A stretch of 64,000 nt of DNA from Mesorhizobium amorphae CCNWGS0123 (GCF_001686985.1 NZ_CP015318.1:2416001-2480000); one strand, 5' to 3'; numbered from the stretch's first letter, positions 41,112-50,837 are shown. Notes: generated from the letters alone by a model not told the origin. Numbers and translations: made by a program.

Positions 41112-42047
41112 ATGGAAAAGCTTCCGCCGCTGAATGCGGTGCGGGCGTTCGAAGTCGCGGCGCGCACCGCCAGTTTTACATTGGCCGCCACCGAACTCGG
41201 CGTCTCGTCGGCTGCGGTCAGCCAGCAGATACGCAATCTGGAAAACTGGTTCGGCAAGCAGCTGTTCGTGCGCAGCGGCAACCGCATCGCGCTGACCGAT
41301 GCCGGCCACGCCATCTACCCGCAGGCGTCGCGCGCGCTTGGCGACATCGCCGCGATCGGGCGGCGCATGCTGGAAGGCGGCTTGCGAACCCGCCTCGTCG
41401 TCAGCGTGCCGTTTTCTCTGGCTGAACTGTGGCTGGCGCCAAGACTGGCCGTGCTTCTGGAGGCCTTTCCGCAGATGGCGATCGACGTTCGGGTCGAGGA
41501 TGACCCTGTCGACATAGCGCGTCAGAACATCGACCTGCGCATCAGCTATGGCGACTATCACTATCCCGGCTTGAAGCTCGTCCGCCTCGTCCACGACGAG
41601 GTGCTGCCGGTCTGCGCGCCGGACTTCTGGCACCGCCACGGCAATGGCGCATCCGGCCTCGAGGGCGTGCACGACAGCATGTTCATCCACACCAACTGGG
41701 GTCCGAACTATGCCACGCATCCGAGCTGGGCGGACTGGTTCGCGGCGTCGGGACAAAGTCGCTCGCCCGATCCCTCGCAAGGACGGCGCGTCGGGCTGTC
41801 CAGCCTGGCGATCGCCTCGGCCCGGCTCGGCCTCGGGATCGCGCTTGGCCAGCGGGTCATGGCTCGCGCCGATCTGGAGGCCGGGCGTCTCATCGCACTG
41901 TCACCGGTCTCGGTGCGGCTTGGTCATCCCTACTGCGCCTTCATGCTGCCGGCGAAGGCCGAGCGTGCCGACGTCGCCGGCCTTGTCGAACTGCTTGGAG
42001 CAATTCCAGGAAAAGTGCACAGCGGTTTTCCCGGGAAAAGCGTGTAG
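41112..42047 (+). CDS. LysR-family regulator, GcvA-like
   Basis: The 311-residue protein has the GcvA-type N-terminus (LPPLNAVRAFEVAARTASFTLAATELGVSSAAVSQQIRNLE) and a typical effector domain. It is divergent from the 2-oxoglutarate oxygenase and is its probable regulator; GGAAAtcTTTCC at 41046-41057 is a candidate site in the gap. The last 17 or so codons (from about 41997) lie inside a rhizobial palindromic repeat, so the C-terminal tail GAIPGKVHSGFPGKSV is repeat-derived and the original stop has probably been lost. Confidence 0.9.
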   Translation: MEKLPPLNAVRAFEVAARTASFTLAATELGVSSAAVSQQIRNLENWFGKQLFVRSGNRIALTDAGHAIYPQASRALGDIAAIGRRMLEGGLRTRLVVSVPFSLAELWLAPRLAVLLEAFPQMAIDVRVEDDPVDIARQNIDLRISYGDYHYPGLKLVRLVHDEVLPVCAPDFWHRHGNGASGLEGVHDSMFIHTNWGPNYATHPSWADWFAASGQSRSPDPSQGRRVGLSSLAIASARLGLGIALGQRVMARADLEAGRLIALSPVSVRLGHPYCAFMLPAKAERADVAGLVELLGAIPGKVHSGFPGKSV

Positions 42048-42068
42048 CGCTTTCCCTGAGGAATTGCG
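41997..42068. repeat. Rhizobial palindromic repeat overlapping the lysR 3' end
   Basis: The element begins GGAGCAATTCCAGGAAAAGTG, contains GCGGTTTTCC and GGGAAAAGCG arms, and ends GAGGAATTGCG. It is a longer relative of the copy at 8470-8517. It overlaps the last 51 bp of the lysR coding region. Confidence 0.8.
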
Positions 42069-42120
42069 TAAAAACAAAAATAGCAAAACGGCGCCCCGGC
42101 TTGAGGCCGAGGGCGCCGTT
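42069..42120 (-). terminator. Rho-independent terminator of the RND efflux operon
   Basis: AACGGCGCCC at 42087-42096 pairs with GGGCGCCGTT at 42111-42120. On the minus strand the hairpin is followed by TTTTGCTATTTTTGTTTTT. It lies 22 bp beyond the adaptor-protein stop codon. Confidence 0.85.
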
Positions 42121-42142
42121 GGACCGGGCCTGACGGGGGTTG

Positions 42143-43306
42143 TCAGGTGGCCGGTTTCTGGGGCAGCGGCGACACCGGCATTCCGGGTCCGATCTTCTGC
42201 AGATTGCCGGTGATGACCTGATCGCCTTCGGCAATGCCGCTGGAGATGGCGATGAGATCGCCATTGACCGGCCCGAGCGACACGATGCGCTGGTCGACCG
42301 TGTTGCCCTTGCCGAGGACATAGAGGTATTTGCCGAGCTGGCTGGAGCCGAGCGCCACCTGCGGCACCATCAGCGCGTCCGGCTGTTCCTTGATGTGCAG
42401 CCGCACCCGGACATACTGGCCGGGCAGCAGCGTGAACTTCGCATTGCCGATCGTCGCGCGTGCCGTGATGGTGCCGGTCGAGTGGTCGACCGTGTTGTCG
42501 ATGAAGGTGAGCTGACCCTTCTGGCTCGGCTCCGTCTCGCCGGGAAGCAGGATATCGACATCGATCGGGCCCGCCGCCCTGGCCTGCTCGATCTGTGCCA
42601 GGTCCGTTTCGCTCGGATTGAAGGTGACGTAGATCGGGTCGAGCTGCACCAGCGTGTTGAGCACCGTGCCGGCGACGCTGACCAGCGTGCCGACCGAGGC
42701 CTGGTTGCGGCCGATGCGGCCGGGGAACGGCGCCTTGATCTCGGCATAGCTTAGATTGAGCTCAGCCGTCCGCACCGCGGCCTGGTTGACCGCCAGCGAG
42801 GCTTCGGCTTCGCGCAACGTGCTGGTGCGCTGGTCGAAACTGTCCTTGGCGAGATAGCCGCTCTTGGCGAGCTCGGTGCCGCGGCCGAGATTGGAGCGCG
42901 CATAGTCGAGCGTTGCCGTGTCGCGCTGCACCTGTGCCTTGGCCTGGTCGAGAGCCGCCTGGAAATCCTCCGGGGCTACTCTATAGAGCAGGTCGCCCTG
43001 CTTGACGTCGCTGCCGTCGGCGGCTGCCTGCTCCTGCAGATAGCCCGGCACGCGCGCCTGCAGCGTGATGCTGCGGATCGGCTCGGTGCGCGCCGCATAG
43101 TCGAGATAGATCGGGATCGTCTTCCTGACGACGTTCACCACCGGCACCGGCATGACGAATGCGGCCGGAGCCGGGGCTGCCCCTGCGGTGCCGGCATTGA
43201 CGCCGAGACTGCCCATGTCGAGCAGATGCACGCTCGCCACCGAGATTGCGCCCAGCGCGACGGCCGTCCCCAAAGCGATTTTCCATTTACGCATTTTGGT
43301 CTCCAA
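42143..43306 (-). CDS. RND efflux periplasmic adaptor (membrane fusion protein)
   Basis: The 387-residue protein has an N-terminal membrane/signal segment (about residues 8-28), a lipoyl-like pair of half-motifs, a coiled-coil hairpin (about residues 100-170) and beta-barrel domains, as in AcrA/MexA. No lipobox cysteine is obvious, so it may be anchored by its N-terminal helix. It begins 2 bp after the pump gene stop and is followed by a terminator. No outer-membrane channel gene is present, so it must use a TolC-type protein encoded elsewhere. Confidence 0.92.
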   Translation of the reverse strand: METKMRKWKIALGTAVALGAISVASVHLLDMGSLGVNAGTAGAAPAPAAFVMPVPVVNVVRKTIPIYLDYAARTEPIRSITLQARVPGYLQEQAAADGSDVKQGDLLYRVAPEDFQAALDQAKAQVQRDTATLDYARSNLGRGTELAKSGYLAKDSFDQRTSTLREAEASLAVNQAAVRTAELNLSYAEIKAPFPGRIGRNQASVGTLVSVAGTVLNTLVQLDPIYVTFNPSETDLAQIEQARAAGPIDVDILLPGETEPSQKGQLTFIDNTVDHSTGTITARATIGNAKFTLLPGQYVRVRLHIKEQPDALMVPQVALGSSQLGKYLYVLGKGNTVDQRIVSLGPVNGDLIAISSGIAEGDQVITGNLQKIGPGMPVSPLPQKPAT

Positions 43307-43308
43307 TC

Positions 43309-46300
43309 CTATTCGGCTGCTTCGGCCAGGCGCATCGGCGCTGGTTCGGCAGTCGGTTCAATATTGTCCTGTTCATGTGCGGTCGTGGGCTCGCTGCGCT
43401 CGCGGCCTTCGCGCAGCCGTTCGATCACCGCGTAGAAGACGGGCACGAACACCAGCGACAGGATTGTCGCTGCCACCATGCCGCCAAAGACGGTGGTGCC
43501 GATCGACTGCCGGCTTGCTGCACCGGCGCCCGTGGCAAACATCAGCGGCAACACGCCGAGGATGAAGGCGAAGGCCGTCATCAGGATAGGCCGCAACCTT
43601 AGCCGTGCGGCTTCCATCGCCGCGTCGACGATGGTGAGGCCTTCCTCGCGTCGCCGCCTTGCGAACTCGACGATCAGGATCGCGTTCTTGGCGGCGAGGC
43701 CAATCAGCATGACGAAGCCGATCTGCGAGTAGACGTCGATCTGCATGCCGCGCAGGAACAGGGCTGCGAAGGCGCCGAACAGGGCCAGTGGCACCGCCAA
43801 GAGCACCATGAACGGCATCGCCCAGCTTTCATACTGCATCGCCAGGATCAGGAAGACGAAGACGATGGCGAGGCCGAAGACGACCGACGCGATCGAGCCT
43901 GCCTTGAGTTCCTGGAAGGTGATGCCGGTCCACTCGAAACCGAAATCCCTTGGCAGCGCGGTGGCAGCGGCCCGTTCCATCGCGGCAACCGCCTGACCCG
44001 AAGAATAGCCGGGCGCAGCGCCGCCATTGATCGTGGCCGAGGCGTTGTTGTTGTAGTGCGGCACGGTTTCCGGACCGACGAACGGCACCAGCTTGCCCAA
44101 CGTCGAGAGCGGCACCATGCCGCCAGACGCATTGCGCACATAGAGCCGCGAAATGTCGGCCGCACCCGCACGTGCATCCTTGTCGGCCTGGATGGTCACC
44201 CGGAAGGTGCGGCCGAACAGGTTGAAGTCATTCACGTACAGCGAGCCGAGATAGATCTGCAGCGTGTTGAAGACATCGGGCAGGTTGAGGCCGAGCAGTT
44301 TGGCCTTGCTGCGGTCGAGGTCGTAGTTGAACTGCGGCGTCGAGGTCGAGAACGGCGAGAACAGCTGCTGCGGATTGATTTCCGGCTGCTTGCGCGCCTC
44401 GGCGATGACGGCTTGCGTCGCATCGTTGAGAGCCACGCTGCCGCGCCCGGTGAGATCCTCGACGACGAATTCGAAGCCGCCCGTGGTGCCGATACCCGGG
44501 ATCGAAGGCGGATCGAAGGACAGCGCGAAGGCTTCCGGTATCTGCATCAGCTTGCCGCGCACATCGGCGACGAGCTTCGATGCGCTCTGGTCGGGGCCGC
44601 GTTCCTCCCAAGGCTTCAGGATGGCGAACTCGACCGCCGAGTTCGACTGTGCCGCGCTGGTCAGGAAGTTCAGGCCGCTGATCGAGCCGACGATGTCGAC
44701 GCCAGGCGTCGCCTGCAGAATGTCGCGCGCCTTCTGCGCCACCGCGTCGGTGCGTTCCAGCGAGGCGCCGTCAGGCAACTGGATGACGACGAAGAAGTAG
44801 CCCTGGTCCTCGACCGGAAGGAAGGTCGAGGGCAGCTTCTGCCAGACGAAGTAGGTGGCGACCAGCCCGGCCGCGAACAGGCCGAGCATGATCCAGCGCA
44901 GCCGGATCAGGATGCGCACGCCATGGGCATAGGCATGCGAGAGCTTGTCGAAGCCGGTGTTGAACCAGCGGAACGGCGCGAACTGCGTCTCGCCGCGATG
45001 GCGCAGGAAGGCAGCACTCAGCGCCGGGCTGAGCGTTAGCGAGTTGAAGGCCGAGATGCCGACCGAAATCGCCACTGTCAGTGCGAACTGGTTGTAGAGC
45101 TTGCCCGAGACGCCGGGGATGAAGGCGACTGGCACGAAGACGGCCATCAGCACTGCTGTGGTGGCGATGATCGGTCCGGTGACTTCGGCCATCGCGGCCT
45201 TGGTCGCCGCCAGCGGTTTGAGACCCGCCTCCAATTGTCGTTCGACATTTTCCACCACCACGATGGCGTCGTCGACAACAAGGCCGATGGCCAGCACCAT
45301 ACCGAGCAGAGAGAGCATGTTGAGCGAGAAGCCGAGCATGTACATGACGACCATGGTCGCCACCAGCGACACCGGAATGGCGATGGTCGGGATGATCGTC
45401 GTGCGCCAACTCTGCAGGAAGATGAACACCACCGCCACGACCAGCACCAGCGCTTCGCCGAGCGTGATCAGCACGTCATGCATCGAGGCCGAGACGAAGC
45501 GCGTCGTGTCATAGTGCATGGCATAGGAGACGCCTTTGGGGAAACGCGCCGACAGTTCCTGCATCTTGTCCTTGACGCGCTGCTGCAGGTCGAGCGCATT
45601 GGAGCCCGGCATCTGGTAGACGGCGAGCACCACGGTCGGGTCCTTGCCGAAGAAGGCGGACGAGGAATACTGCAAGGCGCCGAGCTCGATGCGGGCGACA
45701 TCCTTCAGCCGCACCAGCGAGCCGGTGTCGGTGTTGGCACGCACGACGATGTCGCCGAACTCTTTTGGGTCGCTCAGGCGGCCGACAGCGCTGACCTGCA
45801 TTTCGAAAGCAGTGCCGGCGGGCGCCGGTGACTGGCCGATCTTGCCGGCCGCCACCTGGACGTTCTGTTCCGAGATGGCGTTCTGGACGTCGACTGCGGT
45901 GATGCCGAGATTGGCAAGTTTGTCCGGGTCGAGCCATACGCGCATTGAATAGCGCCGCTCGCCGAAGATCTGCACGTCGCCGACGCCTTGCAACCGCTTC
46001 AGCGGATCGACCACCTGCAGATAGGCAAGGTTGCTCAGCGCCACCGGGTCGACCGATTTGTCGGGCGAGGTCAGGTTGACGATGAGAACGAAGTTCGGGT
46101 TCTGCTTCTTGATCGTCACGCCGCCCTGGTTGACGATCGCCGGCAGCGACGAGGCGGCTTGCGAGACGCGGTTCTGGACGTCGACGGCCGCCGTGCTCAG
46201 CGGATAGCCGACATCGAAAGTGATGGTGATGGTCGAGGAGCCGTCATTGGAGCTCGACGACGACATGTAGGTCATGCCTTCAACGCCGTTGATCTGCTGC

Positions 46301-46497
46301 TCCAGCGGCGTCGTCACCGTATCGGCGACCACCTGCGCGCTGGCACCCGGATAATGGGCGCTGACCACGACCTGCGGCGGCGTAATGTCGGGAAACTGCG
46401 AGACCGGCAAAAGGAAATAACAAATCGCCCCGGCGAGCACCATGATGATGGCGATCGCCGACGCGAAGATCGGGCGGTGGATGAAATAGTTCACCAT
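43309..46497 (-). CDS. RND-family multidrug efflux pump, HAE1 type
   Basis: The 1062-residue protein matches AcrB/MexB in length and layout: 12 spans and two large periplasmic loops. It starts MVNYFIHRPIFASAIAIIMVLAG. The proton-relay aspartate pair is in GLVVDDAIVVVENVER, with the second-half counterpart GLAAKNAILIVEFA. It expels drugs or other hydrophobic compounds using the proton gradient. Its ATG overlaps the stop of the 83-residue gene by 7 bp. Expression is probably set by the divergent TetR protein through the palindromes at 46900-46940. Confidence 0.95.
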   Translation of the reverse strand: MVNYFIHRPIFASAIAIIMVLAGAICYFLLPVSQFPDITPPQVVVSAHYPGASAQVVADTVTTPLEQQINGVEGMTYMSSSSSNDGSSTITITFDVGYPLSTAAVDVQNRVSQAASSLPAIVNQGGVTIKKQNPNFVLIVNLTSPDKSVDPVALSNLAYLQVVDPLKRLQGVGDVQIFGERRYSMRVWLDPDKLANLGITAVDVQNAISEQNVQVAAGKIGQSPAPAGTAFEMQVSAVGRLSDPKEFGDIVVRANTDTGSLVRLKDVARIELGALQYSSSAFFGKDPTVVLAVYQMPGSNALDLQQRVKDKMQELSARFPKGVSYAMHYDTTRFVSASMHDVLITLGEALVLVVAVVFIFLQSWRTTIIPTIAIPVSLVATMVVMYMLGFSLNMLSLLGMVLAIGLVVDDAIVVVENVERQLEAGLKPLAATKAAMAEVTGPIIATTAVLMAVFVPVAFIPGVSGKLYNQFALTVAISVGISAFNSLTLSPALSAAFLRHRGETQFAPFRWFNTGFDKLSHAYAHGVRILIRLRWIMLGLFAAGLVATYFVWQKLPSTFLPVEDQGYFFVVIQLPDGASLERTDAVAQKARDILQATPGVDIVGSISGLNFLTSAAQSNSAVEFAILKPWEERGPDQSASKLVADVRGKLMQIPEAFALSFDPPSIPGIGTTGGFEFVVEDLTGRGSVALNDATQAVIAEARKQPEINPQQLFSPFSTSTPQFNYDLDRSKAKLLGLNLPDVFNTLQIYLGSLYVNDFNLFGRTFRVTIQADKDARAGAADISRLYVRNASGGMVPLSTLGKLVPFVGPETVPHYNNNASATINGGAAPGYSSGQAVAAMERAAATALPRDFGFEWTGITFQELKAGSIASVVFGLAIVFVFLILAMQYESWAMPFMVLLAVPLALFGAFAALFLRGMQIDVYSQIGFVMLIGLAAKNAILIVEFARRRREEGLTIVDAAMEAARLRLRPILMTAFAFILGVLPLMFATGAGAASRQSIGTTVFGGMVAATILSLVFVPVFYAVIERLREGRERSEPTTAHEQDNIEPTAEPAPMRLAEAAE

Positions 46498-46742
46498 GAC
46501 ACGCAGGCCTCGTTGAATGCTTTTGCTTCGCCAAACGCGTTGGCGATTCTGGACAGCTGCCGGCTGCGCGCCGTCTCATCGGGAAAGCGCGCCGCCGCCT
46601 TGCGGGCTGGCGCCTGCGCGGCCGCCAACGAACGCAGCGTCGCCTCCAAGGCGCGCGGATCGACGCGGTCCGCCTTCATCACCAGCCGGATCATCGGATC
46701 CCGGATGGCTTCATCGATCGTCAAATCCTTGCGCTGCGACAT
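46491..46742 (-). CDS. Small soluble hypothetical protein preceding the RND pump (83 aa)
   Basis: Function not recognised. The protein is charged, mostly helical and lacks a signal or membrane segment. Near the N-terminus it has a DEAIRDPMIRLVMKADRVD stretch. It is the first gene of the efflux operon, with its stop overlapping the pump start by 7 bp, so translation is likely coupled. Small genes in this position could regulate or assist pump synthesis, but nothing in the sequence proves it. Confidence 0.6.
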   Translation of the reverse strand: MSQRKDLTIDEAIRDPMIRLVMKADRVDPRALEATLRSLAAAQAPARKAAARFPDETARSRQLSRIANAFGEAKAFNEACVSW

Positions 46743-46899
46743 AGGAGCGGCTCCTGGCTGGCGATTCGCATCGGATGATCGCGAACCGTTTTTCTCGTTC
46801 TCACCGGCCGAAGCCGCATGACATGCAGTGTTCTTGCCCTATTTCGCCCCGGCAGGACCCAACGGCGATAACCTGTCGTTGACGGGAGGCAAGATGGGT

Positions 46900-46951
46900 G
46901 TTACCAGTAAGTAACATCGCTAAAGTTACAGACCGGTAACACCCTAGTCAA
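46900..46951. promoter_or_regulatory. Twin TetR operators and efflux-operon promoter
   Basis: Two perfect palindromes of form GTTAC-N6-GTAAC lie at 46900-46915 and 46925-46940, centred 25 bp apart. On the minus strand TTGACT (46951-46946), a 17-bp spacer and TAACTT (46928-46923) form a promoter for the pump operon, with the second operator in its spacer. The tetR start is 49 bp to the right. This is a standard autoregulated repressor layout. Confidence 0.75.
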
Positions 46952-46989
46952 GAGGTGAGCCGAATTTTTAGGGAGACAAGGAGACTTCG

Positions 46990-47571
46990 ATGGCAGACGG
47001 CACGACGGAACGCGTTCGCCCCCGGGATCGTATCCTGGAGACGGCGCAGGACATGTTTCACAAACATGGCATCAAGGGCGTCGGCGTCGACGCCATCACC
47101 GAGGCCGCCGGCACCAACAAGATGACGCTGTACCGTCATTTCGAGTCCAAGGACGACCTGATCATCGAATGCCTGCGCGCCACCGCATGCAAGGCCGCCG
47201 CGATATGGGACGCATTCGAGGCCGAATATCCCGGCGACAAGCTCGCGCAATTGCATGCCTGGGTTCGCAAGGCCGCCGATATGCTCAATGCCGACAGCCG
47301 CGGCTGCGACATGGCCAATGCCGCCATCGAACTCAGCGAGACCGACCATCCGGCGCGGCGCGTCATCAAGGAATTGAAAGAGGCCCAGCGCGACCGGCTG
47401 GTGTCGCTTTGCCGTGACGCAGGCGTCGGCCAGGCCGAGCTTCTCGCCGACACGCTGTCGCTGCTCCTCGAAGGCGCGCGCGTCTCGATGCAGAGCGTCG
47501 GCGCCGAAGGCCCGAGCGCGCAATTCGTGCGCATGGCGGAAGGTTTGATTGCGTCGTTCCGGGCGCGATAG
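46990..47571 (+). CDS. TetR-family transcriptional repressor
   Basis: The 193-residue protein has a TetR helix-turn-helix (about residues 12-60: RDRILETAQDMFHKHGIKGVGVDAITEAAGTNKMTLYRHFESKDDL) and a helical ligand-binding domain. AAGGAGA precedes the ATG. It is divergent from the efflux operon, with twin palindromes between them. It should repress both its own gene and the pump until a pump substrate binds. The downstream gap to 47871 holds the small RNA described below. Confidence 0.93.
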   Translation: MADGTTERVRPRDRILETAQDMFHKHGIKGVGVDAITEAAGTNKMTLYRHFESKDDLIIECLRATACKAAAIWDAFEAEYPGDKLAQLHAWVRKAADMLNADSRGCDMANAAIELSETDHPARRVIKELKEAQRDRLVSLCRDAGVGQAELLADTLSLLLEGARVSMQSVGAEGPSAQFVRMAEGLIASFRAR

Positions 47572-47626
47572 GACCAAAGCTTCGCGTTTTTGACGCTGAA
47601 GAATCCTGAATCTGTACCCCGGAACG

Positions 47627-47740
47627 AAAAAAGCCCGCTGCCGGGAGGAGGTGGCAGCGGGCTCGATTTCGAATGAGACGCGGGAGGAGGTGCGCCGCAT
47701 TCAGCGTCGGCATCGCATCTGGGAGGAGTAGATGGCCGAC
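47627..47740 (-). ncRNA. Probable cuckoo-family small RNA with three anti-SD hairpin loops
   Basis: On the minus strand three hairpins follow one another. Hairpin 1 (47734-47716) has stem CATCT/AGATG and loop ACTCCTCCC. Hairpin 2 (47702-47671) has paired GAATG/CATTC and GCGC ends and loop ACCTCCTCCC. Hairpin 3 (47663-47632) has an 11-bp stem AGCCCGCTGCC/GGCAGCGGGCT, loop ACCTCCTCCC and then six T, a terminator. The loops match the anti-Shine-Dalgarno sequence. This architecture fits the cuckoo RNAs (CCUCCUCCC-motif stress-induced RNAs, including Rhodobacter CcsR). Apart from this RNA and its promoter I saw no gene in the 300-bp gap 47572-47871. Confidence 0.75.
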
Positions 47741-47746
47741 ACCCAG

Positions 47747-47776
47747 ATATCTACCGATTGCTTAATGATTCGGCAA
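47747..47776 (-). promoter_or_regulatory. Promoter of the small RNA
   Basis: On the minus strand TTGCCG (47776-47771), a 17-bp spacer and TAGATAT (47753-47747) would start transcription near 47740, just before the first anti-SD hairpin. The -35 box is imperfect, so an alternative stress sigma factor is possible. Confidence 0.5.
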
Positions 47777-47871
47777 CCATAAAAGTTGCATAGCAGGTGT
47801 GCAGAATTGCCGCATCAGCCACCAATCCTCCGACAAATCCGGACAAAGCGACCTTTCTGCGGCGCACTAAC

Positions 47872-48906
47872 CTATTGAACCGGCACGTTTTCCTTGAAGA
47901 TCAGGCGTGGCTCGATGAATTTTTTCGTCAGGTAAGGCGCCGAAGACGCGATCGAGCCGAGCAGGCGGATGACCGACTGTTCGGCGATCAGCCGCGCATT
48001 CTGGTCGATGACGACATCGGCGATATCGTCGACCAGATAGCCGCGCGTTTCCCTGGTCAGGTCGTGGCAGATGAACACCGGCTTCTTCTTCGGCCTTGCC
48101 TCCAGCAATGCCTTTGCCACACCCGAGCGACCGGCGCCGACGCAGTAGATGCCGAGCAATTCCGGCTCATTGTGCAGCGCCTTCATCGTCGCGGTGTAGC
48201 TCACCTCCGGCTCGTCGTTGATCTCGACGGCGCTCGAGACGGTGAGATTGGGGAATTCCTCTGAGAGTACGGAGCGGAAGCCCATCTCGCGCTCCTCATG
48301 GCCGCGATAGGAGCGTGAGCCGACGACCATGGCCAGATGTCCGGTGCGGCCGCCGAGGAACCGGCCCATCAAAAGTGCCGCGGTGCGGCCGGCGACCCGG
48401 TTGTCGATGCCGACATAGGCCGAGCGCGGTGCCGCCGGAACGTCCGAGACCAGCGTGACCAGGCGGATGCCGGCCTCGACCACCTCGCGCAGGATGTTGC
48501 GCGTTCTCGGATGATCGACGGCGATGACTCCGACGCCGTTCGCCTTGAGCGAGAGGTTTTCGATGGCGCCCTGCAGCGCGCCGGGCGCGATGCCGGCGAG
48601 GCTGTGGATGCGGCATGAAGCGACCAGCGGCAGGCGCGCCGCATAGTCCTCGATATGTTTGGCCAGATCGATCATGAAGGCGTTCGAGCCGATCGGCAGG
48701 AAGAATTCCAGATGCGCCGGCCTCGACGGCAACGCCACCTGGTCGACCACGGGCAGGTAGCCGAGCTGCCTGGCAGCCTCCATCACGCGCTGCCGGTTGG
48801 CGGCACTTGCACCCGCCCGGTTGTTCAGCACCCGGTCGACGGTCGCGGTCGACAGCCCGCAGCTTCTGGCGATATCGGCAACGGTGGCTTTCATTGTCAC
48901 AGTCAT
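47872..48906 (-). CDS. LacI-family transcriptional regulator
   Basis: The 344-residue protein has the LacI helix-turn-helix (ATVADIARSCGLSTATVDRVLNNRAGASAANRQRVMEAARQLGY, about residues 7-51) and a periplasmic-binding-protein-like effector domain. It is the last gene of the sugar ABC operon that starts at 53190, 38 bp after the ATPase gene. It probably senses the transported sugar or a breakdown product and controls the same operon. Confidence 0.92.
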   Translation of the reverse strand: MTVTMKATVADIARSCGLSTATVDRVLNNRAGASAANRQRVMEAARQLGYLPVVDQVALPSRPAHLEFFLPIGSNAFMIDLAKHIEDYAARLPLVASCRIHSLAGIAPGALQGAIENLSLKANGVGVIAVDHPRTRNILREVVEAGIRLVTLVSDVPAAPRSAYVGIDNRVAGRTAALLMGRFLGGRTGHLAMVVGSRSYRGHEEREMGFRSVLSEEFPNLTVSSAVEINDEPEVSYTATMKALHNEPELLGIYCVGAGRSGVAKALLEARPKKKPVFICHDLTRETRGYLVDDIADVVIDQNARLIAEQSVIRLLGSIASSAPYLTKKFIEPRLIFKENVPVQ

Positions 48907-48944
48907 AGGAGCTGCTGCGATCCTGTGCCAGCGATGGGTGGTGC

Positions 48945-49739
<795 letters not shown>

Positions 49740-49742
49740 GGT

Positions 49743-50729
49743 TCACGTCCCTGCCTGATGCCGGCGTTCCAGCCATGAGTGGAGCGCCATCATGCCGAGG
49801 ATGATGGCGCCGATGAAGATGTTGTAGGCAAGCCCCGGCACGCCGATCAGCACGATGCCGTTGCGCATCACGCGCAGGATCAGGATGCCGAGCACGGTGC
49901 CGATGATCGTGCCGCGTCCGCCGGTCAGCGCCGTGCCGCCGATCACCACCATGGCGATGACTTCGAGCTCGTAGCCGGTGCCGCTGTTGGGGTTGGCCGC
50001 CGAGGTGCGCAGCGAGGAGATGACGCCGGCAAGCGAGGCCATCAGCGACGACAGCACGAACAGGCCGATCTTGACGCCGTTGACGTTGACGCCGCGGGCG
50101 CGCGCCGCATTGGGGTTGCCGCCGGCGGCCTGGATCCAGTTGCCGGTGCGACTCTGCGTCAGCACGTAGCCCAGCGCGATCGCGGCGGCGATGAACCAGA
50201 ACAGCGACATGTAGACGCGGAACGGGCCGATGAAGAAATCGCCGACCAGCGCTTCCGCCAGCCAACTGCCTTCGGCGCTCCAGGTCCGCTGCGGGAAGCC
50301 ATCGGTGACGAAGAGCGCGGTGCCGCGCACCACCAGCAGCATGCCGAGCGTCACCAGGAAGGAGGGGATCTTGAGTTGCGTCACGAACCAGCCATTGACC
50401 AGTCCGATGAAGGCGGCAACCACAAGCGCGACGACGAGCCCCATCTCCAGCGAGGTGACACCGCTGTTGAACAGCGTCCACATCAGCACCGGCGAGAAGC
50501 CGAACAGCGATCCGACCGAGAGGTCGAATTCGCCCGATGTCATCAAAAGCGTCATCGTCAGCGCGATCAGGCCGAGCTCGACGGTGAAGGCCAGTATGTT
50601 GGAAATGTTCTGCGGCGACAGGAAGTCCGGATTGATACCCCAGAAGACGACGAGCTCTATGACGAGCAGGACGAATGGCCCGAATTCCGGCCTGCCGATC
50701 AGGCCTTGGATGAGGGAACGATTTTCCAC
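49743..50729 (-). CDS. Sugar ABC transporter permease, RbsC/FrcC type
   Basis: The roughly 328-residue protein has about ten spans and family motifs TSGEFDLSVGSLFGFSPV, RTGNWIQAAGGNPNAARARGV and GGTALTGGRGTIIGT. The GTG at 50729 is the most likely start; a TTG two codons earlier and a longer open frame are alternatives. It is separated from the binding-protein gene by a 121-bp gap that contains a strong hairpin. Confidence 0.9.
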   Translation of the reverse strand: MENRSLIQGLIGRPEFGPFVLLVIELVVFWGINPDFLSPQNISNILAFTVELGLIALTMTLLMTSGEFDLSVGSLFGFSPVLMWTLFNSGVTSLEMGLVVALVVAAFIGLVNGWFVTQLKIPSFLVTLGMLLVVRGTALFVTDGFPQRTWSAEGSWLAEALVGDFFIGPFRVYMSLFWFIAAAIALGYVLTQSRTGNWIQAAGGNPNAARARGVNVNGVKIGLFVLSSLMASLAGVISSLRTSAANPNSGTGYELEVIAMVVIGGTALTGGRGTIIGTVLGILILRVMRNGIVLIGVPGLAYNIFIGAIILGMMALHSWLERRHQAGT

Positions 50730-50807
50730 GAGCAACCCGCGACATGAATGGAATGGGCTGAGACCTGCACCGTAGATGACGGCGCGGGCTCGGCGACGAT
50801 AGCGTCC

Positions 50808-50837
50808 AGCGCCGCGCGTCGAAAGACGCGCGGTGCT
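50808..50837 (-). other. Strong intercistronic hairpin after the binding-protein gene
   Basis: CCGCGCGTC (50812-50820) and GACGCGCGG (50825-50833) pair around a 4-base loop, and flanking bases extend the stem. It lies 14 bp beyond the binding-protein stop and has no T tract. It probably shields the binding-protein mRNA from decay, giving it more protein than the permease. Confidence 0.6.

Noticed and set aside
47735..47780. Plus-strand 16-codon ORF after GGGAGGAG at 47731
   Set aside because: The apparent ribosome site is the complement of an anti-SD hairpin loop of the minus-strand RNA, and the peptide is too short to support.
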